From Nitrospira sp. (GTDB taxonomy: Bacteria; Nitrospirota; Thermodesulfovibrionia; Thermodesulfovibrionales; SM23-35), in NCBI GenBank assembly GCA_016873595.1, contig VGWZ01000055.1:1-10346 (forward strand): a stretch of DNA of 10,346 nucleotides. Direction: 5' to 3'. Shown here piece by piece: positions 1 through 5,909 of this stretch; position 1 is the stretch's first letter, and each line of letters opens with the position of its first letter. A program made the position numbers and the translations under genes. The notes beneath the pieces were generated by a model. It was not told the origin of the DNA and did not search any database. It worked only from the letters and a program-made list of their open reading frames with translations.

Positions 1-179
1 CTGTAATAGACTGGGACTTATGTGAAGGTTGTGGCACATGCTCGGAGCTATGCCCTGAGGTATTCGAAACGAGAGACGATGGGAAGGCATATGTCATAGG
101 GCCTGATAAATGTAATACCTGTGACTGCCAGGAAGCTGCTGATACATGTCCTGTCACAGCAATAACATTTGAGGGATAA
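1..179 (+). CDS. 4Fe-4S ferredoxin, C-terminal part (5' end outside window)
   Basis: The reading frame is open from base 3, the first complete codon, to a TAA at 177-179. That gives 58 residues with no start codon in view. The visible protein begins VIDWD and carries the cluster motif C-x2-C-x2-C-x3-C-P (CEGCGTCSELCP), then an acidic stretch, then a second cysteine group (CNTCDCQEAADTCP) and the hydrophobic ending ITFEG. This is the layout of small bacterial ferredoxins of about 60 residues with one 4Fe-4S cluster, in which the last Cys-Pro supplies the fourth ligand. Only a few N-terminal residues are probably missing. It is a soluble electron carrier of low potential. It converges with the flavodiiron operon on the other strand, so it is not co-transcribed with it, although both are redox genes. 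The family call is firm; the redox partner cannot be told. Confidence 0.9.
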   Translation, partial: VIDWDLCEGCGTCSELCPEVFETRDDGKAYVIGPDKCNTCDCQEAADTCPVTAITFEG

Positions 180-213
180 AGAGGACTTTATCTAAACTTG
201 CCAGGAAACGGAT

Positions 214-257
214 AAAGGATTCAAGGTCAGATATGTGACCTTGAATCCTTTTATTTT
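214..257 (+). terminator. Rho-independent terminator after the ferredoxin gene
   Basis: A perfect 16-bp inverted repeat pairs 214-229 (AAAGGATTCAAGGTCA) with 236-251, around a 6-nt loop (GATATG). The T-rich run TTATTTTTT follows, giving a classic + strand terminator 35 bases past the ferredoxin stop. It also begins 7 bases beyond the stop of the leftward flavoprotein gene. On that strand, however, only three T residues follow the stem, so it should work mainly for the ferredoxin and less well for the opposite operon. Confidence 0.9.
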
Positions 258-1442
258 TTAAATGATTTTATTTTCTTTATGCTTTTTAAAAATTTCGTCT
301 GCCAATCTGTCCAATGCCCTGAAATCTCCTTCTCGTGGAAACCCTTTGATAATAACAGGTTCAATAATTTCTACCTTAAGATTGGTGAGCATTCCTTTTA
401 GATTTTCTATCATTCTTCCGCCCCAACCATAAGAACCAATCACCGATGCAAATTTCAGTTTTGGCCTTAACGCATTTGCCAGATATGTTGCATACACAAC
501 ATTCGGATGAGGACCAACTAACACTGTTGGTGAGGCGATAACTATGGTGGCGGCGTCTACAAGTGCCATTGCCAGTTCTCCAATATCAGTTTTTGTTAAA
601 TTAAATGGTTTTACCGTTATCTCTCTTTCTATGAGCGCATTCATGAAGTGTTCCACCATTTTTCTTGTACTGCCGTGCATTGAGATAAACGGGATAACAA
701 CCTCATTCTTTACCTCGTCTGAAACCCATTCTTTATATGCATTAATAATAAAATCAGGCTTTAAGTAAATCGGTCCATGGCTTGGAGCAATTAATTCAAT
801 CTGTAAGCTTTTTATTCTTTCCAGATGTTTCTTGATGCTTGTCCTGAACGGCATCATTATCTCTGCATAATACCTTTTTGCTGACTCGTAAACTTTAGGT
901 TCATCAGTTGCAAACAAAGTGCTCGTTGCAAGATGTGAACCTAAGAAATCGCATGGAAACAGAATCTTATCTTCTTTAAGGTACGTAAACATGGTTTCAG
1001 GCCAGTGGACCCATGGAGCAAAGATGAACTCGAGTGTTTTGTTCCCCAGAGAAACTGTCTCCATGTCATTTACGGTGATAAATTTATCCTCAGGTATCAA
1101 GAGGAGGTCTATGAGCATATCTTTGCATTTGGGATTGGTGAGTACCTTTGCTTTTGGAAAAATCTCAAGAATTTTAGGTATAGTTCCTGAGTGGTCTTGC
1201 TCAGCATGATGAGAGATTACGTAGTCAATGCGTTTTATACCGAGTTTCTCGAGGTTACTTAAAAGCTCGTATTCTTTGGTCGGGTCAACAGTATCTATTA
1301 ACGCTGTTTTTTCACTCCCTTTTATTACATAGGAGTTGTAAGTTGTTCCGTCTGGAAGGGGAATGAGTTCGTCAAATAACCTTCTATCCCAATCTATTGC
1401 GCCCACTGAGTAGACATCTTTCTTTATTTCTCTCACCGTCAT
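258..1442 (-). CDS. fprA: A-type flavoprotein / flavodiiron protein (rubredoxin:oxygen oxidoreductase)
   Basis: This 394-aa cytoplasmic protein reduces O2 to water, or NO to N2O, with electrons from rubredoxin. Residues 1-245 form a metallo-beta-lactamase-like diiron domain. The visible ligands are H79-x-E81-x-D83-H84 (HAEQDH), H146 (PWVHW), D165 (PCDFLG) and H222 (PSHGP), almost the same numbering as Desulfovibrio gigas ROO. Residues 248-390 form a flavodoxin domain with the FMN phosphate loop SMHGSTRKM (254-262) and the loops ASPTVLVGPHP (303-313) and GSYGWGG (336-342). All expected ligands are present and no extra C-terminal domain follows, so it is a class A enzyme of usual length. The ATG is preceded by AAGGAAGG, which lies inside the end of the rubredoxin gene, only 2 bp upstream, so translation is probably coupled. 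Whether O2 or NO is the main substrate cannot be read from sequence. Confidence 0.96.
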   Translation of the reverse strand: MTVREIKKDVYSVGAIDWDRRLFDELIPLPDGTTYNSYVIKGSEKTALIDTVDPTKEYELLSNLEKLGIKRIDYVISHHAEQDHSGTIPKILEIFPKAKVLTNPKCKDMLIDLLLIPEDKFITVNDMETVSLGNKTLEFIFAPWVHWPETMFTYLKEDKILFPCDFLGSHLATSTLFATDEPKVYESAKRYYAEIMMPFRTSIKKHLERIKSLQIELIAPSHGPIYLKPDFIINAYKEWVSDEVKNEVVIPFISMHGSTRKMVEHFMNALIEREITVKPFNLTKTDIGELAMALVDAATIVIASPTVLVGPHPNVVYATYLANALRPKLKFASVIGSYGWGGRMIENLKGMLTNLKVEIIEPVIIKGFPREGDFRALDRLADEIFKKHKENKII

Positions 1443-1444
1443 AG

Positions 1445-1606
1445 TTAACCTTCCTTTTCAAATAATGATTTATCAGCTCCACACACAGGGCAAACCCAGT
1501 CTTCAGGCAATTCCTCAAAAGGCGTTCCTGGTTTTATGCCTGAATCAGGATCTCCTTTTTCAGGGTCGTATATATATCCACAAACAGAGCATTTATATTT
1601 TTGCAT
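1445..1606 (-). CDS. Rubredoxin
   Basis: This short gene of 53 codons plus TAA has a start ATG at 1606-1604 with AAGGAG nine bases upstream. The protein begins MQKYKCSVCGYIYDPEKGD and ends in an acidic/basic tail (KSLFEKEG). It has both rubredoxin metal knuckles, C6-x2-C9-G and C39-P-x-C42-G, the aromatic core (Y11, Y13, W37) and the PDSGI-PGTPFEELPEDWVCP signature. Length and motifs are those of a standard rubredoxin that binds one iron through four cysteines. It is the first gene of a two-gene leftward operon and the likely direct electron donor to the flavodiiron protein encoded 2 bp downstream. I see nothing unusual in it. Confidence 0.96.
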   Translation of the reverse strand: MQKYKCSVCGYIYDPEKGDPDSGIKPGTPFEELPEDWVCPVCGADKSLFEKEG

Positions 1607-1656
1607 TTTATCACTCTCCTTTTACTGTTCTTTCATATCATCTATCACTCTATCTT

Positions 1657-1673
1657 AATATCCCATTGATATT
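1657..1673. promoter_or_regulatory. Short inverted repeat in the divergent intergenic region (possible operator)
   Basis: AATATC (1657-1662) and GATATT (1668-1673) form a 6-bp inverted repeat with a 5-bp spacer. It lies 51 bp upstream of the rubredoxin start and about 50 bp upstream of the trpB -10 box. Position and symmetry suit a dimeric regulator, but the arms are AT-rich and short and match no operator I can name. No clear sigma-70 promoter was found for the rubredoxin operon, though AT-rich hexamers around here could serve. Confidence 0.2.
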
Positions 1674-1719
1674 TTAAACTTTTCTCCAGATTTCTTCATC
1701 TTTCAGGCTTTTTATATTG

Positions 1720-1728
1720 TGGTATAAT
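1720..1728 (+). promoter_or_regulatory. Extended -10 promoter for the trpB-lptD operon
   Basis: TGGTATAAT is a perfect extended -10 element (TGn-TATAAT). The -35 region around 1700-1706 (CTTTCAG) is poor, as is common for extended -10 promoters. Transcription would start near 1735, giving a leader of about 40 nt. This is too short for a trp leader peptide with an attenuator, and I see no leader peptide or T-box. The element also lies just after the TTG at 1717, so that codon cannot be the start of trpB if this promoter is used. Confidence 0.6.
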
Positions 1729-1760
1729 AACAGACACAAAAAATCACGTCATAGGGGTAG

Positions 1761-1772
1761 AAGAGGAGGGGG
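1761..1772 (+). promoter_or_regulatory. Ribosome binding site of trpB that fixes its start
   Basis: AAGAGGAGGGGG contains a full GGAGG core (1765-1769). It sits 4 nt before an in-frame ATT (1774) and 7 nt before an in-frame ATC (1777). No in-frame ATG, GTG or TTG lies between 1720 and the conserved TrpB N-terminus. This strong site therefore points to a non-canonical AUU or AUC start. Confidence 0.7.
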
Positions 1773-1773
1773 A

Positions 1774-2967
1774 ATTATCAAAAAGTTACCTGATAGAAAA
1801 GGGTATTTTGGGAGTTACGGTGGTCGTTTTGTTCCTGAGACCCTCATGCCTGCTCTTATGGAACTGGAAGAGGCATTCTTGAGATCAAAAAAAGATAGGG
1901 AATTCCAAAAAGAACTCAACTATCTCCAGAAGACTTATATAGGAAGACCAACTCCACTTTATTTTGCAAAACGCTTCACAGAACATCTTGGTGGTGCAAA
2001 AGTTTATCTGAAACGTGAGGACCTTGCACATACCGGTGCACATAAAATTAACAATGCTCTTGCTCAGGCATTACTCGCAAAGAAGATGGGGAAGAAAAGA
2101 GTAATTGCAGAGACAGGCGCTGGGCAGCATGGTGTGGCAACTGCAACAGGAGCAGCACTTGTTGGCCTTGAATGTGAAATATATATGGGCACCGAGGATA
2201 TGCAGCGGCAGGCATTGAATGTATTCAGGATGAGACTACTCGGTGCAAAGGTTACTGAAGTACCAGTAGGCTCAAAGACATTGAAAGATGCAATTAATGA
2301 AGCTTTGCGTGATTGGACTACGAATGTCCATACAACACATTATGTCCTGGGTACGGTATTCGGCCCACATCCATTTCCTGTGATGGTGAGAGACTTCCAA
2401 TCAATCATGGGAAAAGAGACAAGAAAGCAGATACTCGATGTCGAAGGAAGACTCCCTGATTATCTCGTAGCCTGTGTTGGTGGTGGAAGCAATGCTATTG
2501 GATTATTTTATGAGTTTCTGAATGAAGACATAAAAATGGTTGGTGTTGAAGCAGGCGGCAGAGGTATCGAAACAGGGGAACATGCAGCGAGGTTCGCAGG
2601 TGGCTCTATTGGAGTATTTCAGGGGTGTAAAACGTATCTATTACAGGATGAGGACGGAAATGTTCTTGGGACTCATTCTGTATCTGCAGGGCTTGATTAC
2701 GCAGCTATTGGGCCAGAGCATCCTTATCTTAAGGACAAAGGGCGTATTCACTACACATATGCAACTGATGATGAGGCCCTCTCTGCATTTGAGCTTTTAT
2801 CAAATACAGAAGGCATTATTCCTGCACTGGAGTCTGCCCATGCGCTCGCAGAAGTTGTAAAACTTGCACCGAAACTTTCTCAAGAGAAAATTATTATAGT
2901 GAACCTTTCAGGGAGAGGTGATAAGGATGTCCAGCATGTGGCAAGGATTAAGGGGATAGAGCTGTGA
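1774..2967 (+). CDS. trpB: Tryptophan synthase beta chain
   Basis: TrpB joins indole and L-serine to L-tryptophan with pyridoxal phosphate, receiving indole from TrpA through a tunnel. The family N-terminus is clear (KKLPDRKGYFG, then GGRFVPETLMPAL). Numbered from the ATT, the PLP lysine is K91 in HTGAHKINNA, the catalytic glutamate is E113 in AETGAGQHG, the phosphate-binding loop is GGGSNA (236-241), and the C-terminal SGRGDKD follows at 379-385. At 397 aa it has the normal length of a TrpB1-type enzyme. The frame stays open up to a TTG at 1717. That would add 19 basic residues foreign to the family, has no ribosome site, and lies upstream of the predicted transcript start. I therefore chose ATT 1774; ATC 1777 is equally possible. 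The stop overlaps the trpA start by 4 nt (GTGA). Function is certain; the exact start is not. Confidence 0.95.
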   Translation: MIKKLPDRKGYFGSYGGRFVPETLMPALMELEEAFLRSKKDREFQKELNYLQKTYIGRPTPLYFAKRFTEHLGGAKVYLKREDLAHTGAHKINNALAQALLAKKMGKKRVIAETGAGQHGVATATGAALVGLECEIYMGTEDMQRQALNVFRMRLLGAKVTEVPVGSKTLKDAINEALRDWTTNVHTTHYVLGTVFGPHPFPVMVRDFQSIMGKETRKQILDVEGRLPDYLVACVGGGSNAIGLFYEFLNEDIKMVGVEAGGRGIETGEHAARFAGGSIGVFQGCKTYLLQDEDGNVLGTHSVSAGLDYAAIGPEHPYLKDKGRIHYTYATDDEALSAFELLSNTEGIIPALESAHALAEVVKLAPKLSQEKIIIVNLSGRGDKDVQHVARIKGIEL

Positions 2968-3752
2968 CATCAGGGATTGAAAGGACATTTCGGAAATTAA
3001 AAAAGGAAAACAGAAAAGCCTTTATCCCTTATATCATGGCAGGAGACCCTTTTCTTGAGAGAACAAGAGATATTGTACTTATGTTTGAGGAGTGTGGGGC
3101 AGATATTGTTGAATTGGGTGTTCCTTTTACAGATCCAATTGCAGATGGCCCGACAATCCAGAGGGCATCAGAGAGGGCATTGAAGGCAGGTGTGACATTG
3201 AAAAAGGTCATTGCATTTGTAAAAGAATTGAGACGGAGCACGCAGATACCCATAGTCCTTATGACTTATTACAATCCTGTATTTAAGTATGGTGAGGAAA
3301 ATTTTATAAAAGATGCAAAAGATGCAGGGGTTGATGGAGTGATTGTACCTGATTTGCCTCTAGATGAGGGAGAGTATTTTATAAAACAATCAAGGAAAGC
3401 TGATCTCAGTACTATTTTTCTTCTTGCACCAACTTCAACTGGTGACAGGATAAAGAAGGTAGTAAAGGCATCGAAAGGTTTTATATACTATGTCACAATA
3501 ACCGGTGTCACAGGTGCGGCACTTTTACTCGATAGCTCTACAGAAACATTGCTATCAGAAATAAGGAAATACACAGACAAGCCTATAGCAGTCGGTTTTG
3601 GAGTCTCGACTCCTGAGGAGGCATCGGCAGTTGCAAAAGTATCTGATGGTGTAATCGTAGGAAGTGCAATAGTGAGAAGATTTCATGAGTCCCCTGATGA
3701 GCTGAGGAATTATCTTATCAGTCTGAGGGAGGCAATAAATGGCCTGGTTTAA
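2964..3752 (+). CDS. trpA: Tryptophan synthase alpha chain
   Basis: TrpA cleaves indole-3-glycerol phosphate to indole and glyceraldehyde-3-phosphate, and binds TrpB in an alpha2-beta2 complex. This 262-aa TIM barrel shows both catalytic acids: E50 in VELGVPFTDP and D61 in IADGPTIQ. It also has MTYYNPVFKYG (100-110), GVIVPDLPLDE (125-135), the loop ITGVTGA and the phosphate-binding segments VGFGVS and VIVGSAIV near the C-terminus. It begins with GTG, which overlaps the trpB stop, and AAGGGG lies 8 nt upstream, so translation is coupled and the two subunits should be made in balance. Its 3' end overlaps accD by 14 nt. No trpC, trpF, trpD or trpE gene is in the window, so the rest of the pathway must be encoded elsewhere. 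Confidence 0.97.
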   Translation: MTSGIERTFRKLKKENRKAFIPYIMAGDPFLERTRDIVLMFEECGADIVELGVPFTDPIADGPTIQRASERALKAGVTLKKVIAFVKELRRSTQIPIVLMTYYNPVFKYGEENFIKDAKDAGVDGVIVPDLPLDEGEYFIKQSRKADLSTIFLLAPTSTGDRIKKVVKASKGFIYYVTITGVTGAALLLDSSTETLLSEIRKYTDKPIAVGFGVSTPEEASAVAKVSDGVIVGSAIVRRFHESPDELRNYLISLREAINGLV

Positions 3753-4572
3753 AAAGACGAAAGATCTAAAGACTGACAGAAAGGTAAAAATACCCGAAGG
3801 TCTGTGGGTCAAGTGCGATAGTTGCAAGGAGGTCGTCTATAAGAAGGAGATAGAGAGAAACCTTAAGGTCTGTCCAAAATGCAATTACCATTTCAGAATA
3901 AGTGCTCGAGAGCGATTAAGACTCCTTGTTGATGAAGGAAGCTTCATAGAACTGGATGCAGAGATTAAGTCAGGTGACCCTCTTCATTTTAAGGACGCCG
4001 TCTCTTATAAAGACAGGTTAAAAGAGAATGAAAATAAGAGTGGTCTTAAGGAGGCAGTGATTTCAGGTGATGCACTTATAAAAGGTCATCCTGTGAGTGT
4101 AGTTGTCATGGACTTTTTCTTTATGGGCGGGAGTATGGGTTCTGTTGTGGGTGAAAAAATCTCACGGATCGCAGAAAGGGTTAATGAAAAGAAACAACCT
4201 CTCATCATTGTTTCCTCATCCGGGGGTGCGAGGATGCAGGAGGGGATATTCTCACTTATGCAGATGGCAAAGGTTGCTGCTGCAATAGGAAGGCTGAAAG
4301 ATAACGGTGTTCTTTATATATCCATTCTGTGTGATCCGACATTTGGCGGGGTCACTGCAAGCTTTGCGATGCTCGGAGACATCATTATTGCTGAACCAAA
4401 AAGCCTGATTGGTTTTGCAGGCCCAAGAGTGATTGAGCAGACTATTAAACAGCCACTTCCTGAGGATTTTCAGAGGGCTGACTTTCTCCTTGAGCACGGG
4501 CTTCTCGATATAGTTGTCGATAGAAAAAGTCTGAAGGAAACAGTTGCGAAGCTCATTGAACTCCTCTCATGA
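3739..4572 (+). CDS. accD: Acetyl-CoA carboxylase carboxyltransferase subunit beta
   Basis: AccD, with AccA, transfers the carboxyl group from carboxybiotin to acetyl-CoA, giving malonyl-CoA for fatty-acid synthesis. The 277-aa protein opens with a zinc ribbon, C26-x2-C29 ... C45-x2-C48 (VKCDSCK and VCPKCNYHF), followed by a crotonase-fold domain. The conserved glycine turns are SGGARMQEG (161-169) and FGGVTASFAMLGD (202-214), and IGFAGPRVIEQT follows. Length is normal. The ATG lies inside the end of trpA (14-nt overlap) with GGGAGG 7 nt upstream, so a good ribosome site is present despite the overlap. The stop overlaps the folC start (ATGA). The partner accA is not present here. A trpBA-accD-folC order is familiar from several anaerobic Gram-negative groups. 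Confidence 0.96.
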   Translation: MAWFKKTKDLKTDRKVKIPEGLWVKCDSCKEVVYKKEIERNLKVCPKCNYHFRISARERLRLLVDEGSFIELDAEIKSGDPLHFKDAVSYKDRLKENENKSGLKEAVISGDALIKGHPVSVVVMDFFFMGGSMGSVVGEKISRIAERVNEKKQPLIIVSSSGGARMQEGIFSLMQMAKVAAAIGRLKDNGVLYISILCDPTFGGVTASFAMLGDIIIAEPKSLIGFAGPRVIEQTIKQPLPEDFQRADFLLEHGLLDIVVDRKSLKETVAKLIELLS

Positions 4573-5909
4573 GCTACAGCGAGACGATTCATTATCTTTA
4601 CAGCCTCCAGAAGTACGGTATTAAATTCGGTCTTGATAATATAGACAGGCTCTTATCCGCACTCGGAAAACCGCATAAATCATTCCCTTCCATACATATC
4701 GCAGGAACAAATGGAAAAGGCTCAACATCTGCGATTATTGCATCAATTCTAAAATCTGCCGGCCTCAAGGTCGGGCTATTCACATCACCTCATCTTGTGA
4801 GTTTCACAGAGAGGATAAGGATTAATGATGAAGAGATAACAGAGAAAGAAGTAATTGATCTTATAGATGAAGTAAGAGAAATAGTTATACACTCGGGTGA
4901 TTTTTCACCAACATTTTTTGAAGTAGTAACTGCAACAGCACTGGAGTATTTCAAAAGAAAAAAAATAGATGTTGCAGTAATAGAAGTTGGTATGGGAGGA
5001 AGACTCGATGCGACAAATATCATTATACCCGCGGTGTCTGTAATCACAAATATAAGTTACGACCACATGAAGTTTCTCGGCAACACATTAAGAGATATAG
5101 CCACTGAGAAAGCAGGCATTATAAAAGACGAGGTACCTGTTGTTATCTCATCTCAAGTCCATGAAGTGTTAGAAATCATTGAAGCAAAGGCAAAGGAAAA
5201 AAATGCAGAAAAGTATCTTTACGGAAGGGATTTTTCTTCGGTACTTAAAAAGGAAGATCTTACCGGAATATACTTTGATTACCTTAATAAGGGTTCACTC
5301 TCGATGAATGATTTACATCTTCCTCTCATAGGAAAGCACCAGCTCCAGAATGTATCAGTTGCCATTAAAACCGCTGAACTCCTTTTTAAAAAAATTGTTC
5401 CGAACTCCGAACTCCGGACTCCGAACTTTATTAGGGATGGCCTTTCGAGTGTGAGGTGGCCGGGAAGGCTTGAGATTATAAAAGAAGACCCGCCTATCGT
5501 GATAGATGGTGCACATAACCCTGCCGCAGCAGAGGCGCTTACTGATGCGTTGAAAAAAAACTTTCTCGGGAAAAATAAAAAAGTTATAGTTGTGCTTGGC
5601 ATTATGGGTGACAAAGATATTGAAGGTATTGTGAAGCCTTTTCTTCCATTGGCTTCTGAGATAATATTTACTTCACCTGATTATGAAAGGGCTGCTTCCC
5701 CTGAAAGACTTGCCGGTATTGCGATATCTTTAGGATTCCATGATGTTCAAATTGCATCGACTGTTAAGGATGCTATTGAAATGGCCACAAACTCTTCTCT
5801 CATTAATCCTCACTCCTCGCTTATTGTGATTGCAGGCTCTTTTTATACAATAGGAGAGGCGAAAGAGGTTATCGGACAGAAGGGTGTGCTCGCGAGGCTC
5901 AGGGAATGA
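4569..5909 (+). CDS. folC: Bifunctional dihydrofolate synthase / folylpolyglutamate synthase
   Basis: FolC uses ATP to add glutamate to dihydropteroate and then to tetrahydrofolates, in the cytoplasm. The 446-aa Mur-ligase-like protein has the P-loop GTNGKGS (46-52), the segment TSPHLVSFTERIRIN (72-86), EVGMGGRLDATN (139-150), SYDHMKFLGNT (163-173), ATEKAGIIK (178-186), RWPGRLE (296-302) and DGAHNPAA (313-320) at the start of the C-terminal domain. All key motifs are intact. Residues 278-286 (PNSELRTPN), in the linker just before the conserved RDGLSSVRWPGR, are encoded by a four-unit heptanucleotide repeat and look like an inserted or replaced loop. A second hydrophilic loop, NSSLINPHSSL (408-418), also looks expanded. 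The ATG overlaps the accD stop, and the TGA overlaps the lptD start (ATGA), so translation is coupled on both sides. Confidence 0.96.
   Translation: MSYSETIHYLYSLQKYGIKFGLDNIDRLLSALGKPHKSFPSIHIAGTNGKGSTSAIIASILKSAGLKVGLFTSPHLVSFTERIRINDEEITEKEVIDLIDEVREIVIHSGDFSPTFFEVVTATALEYFKRKKIDVAVIEVGMGGRLDATNIIIPAVSVITNISYDHMKFLGNTLRDIATEKAGIIKDEVPVVISSQVHEVLEIIEAKAKEKNAEKYLYGRDFSSVLKKEDLTGIYFDYLNKGSLSMNDLHLPLIGKHQLQNVSVAIKTAELLFKKIVPNSELRTPNFIRDGLSSVRWPGRLEIIKEDPPIVIDGAHNPAAAEALTDALKKNFLGKNKKVIVVLGIMGDKDIEGIVKPFLPLASEIIFTSPDYERAASPERLAGIAISLGFHDVQIASTVKDAIEMATNSSLINPHSSLIVIAGSFYTIGEAKEVIGQKGVLARLRE
5400..5427 (+). repeat. Heptanucleotide tandem repeat inside folC
   Basis: Four head-to-tail copies of CCGAACT lie at 5400-5406, 5407-5413, 5414-5420 (variant CCGGACT) and 5421-5427. 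The array stays in frame and encodes folC residues 278-286. It resembles the short tandemly repeated repetitive (STRR) class known from cyanobacteria and some anaerobic bacterial genomes. Here it has landed in a surface linker where extra residues are tolerated. Confidence 0.85.

Noticed and set aside
1465..1677. A 70-codon + strand frame
   Set aside because: It overlaps the rubredoxin gene in antisense and its translation has no recognisable features. The rubredoxin on the other strand is clear.
1717..1773. A 19-residue basic N-terminal extension of TrpB starting at TTG
   Set aside because: It has no ribosome site, lies over the predicted promoter, matches nothing in the TrpB family, and a strong ribosome site sits just before the conserved N-terminus.
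1729..1773. A trp attenuator or leader peptide before trpB
   Set aside because: The predicted leader is only about 40 nt, with no Trp-rich small frame and no terminator hairpin.
3555..5614. Several minus-strand open frames of 60-110 codons under trpA, accD and folC
   Set aside because: They are antisense shadows of well-supported genes, with serine- and proline-rich translations typical of such shadows and no ribosome sites of note.
5807..5820. Possible fourth heptamer array in folC (TCCTCAC, TCCTCGC)
   Set aside because: Only two units are visible, so it could be chance, although it falls in a hydrophilic loop that looks expanded.
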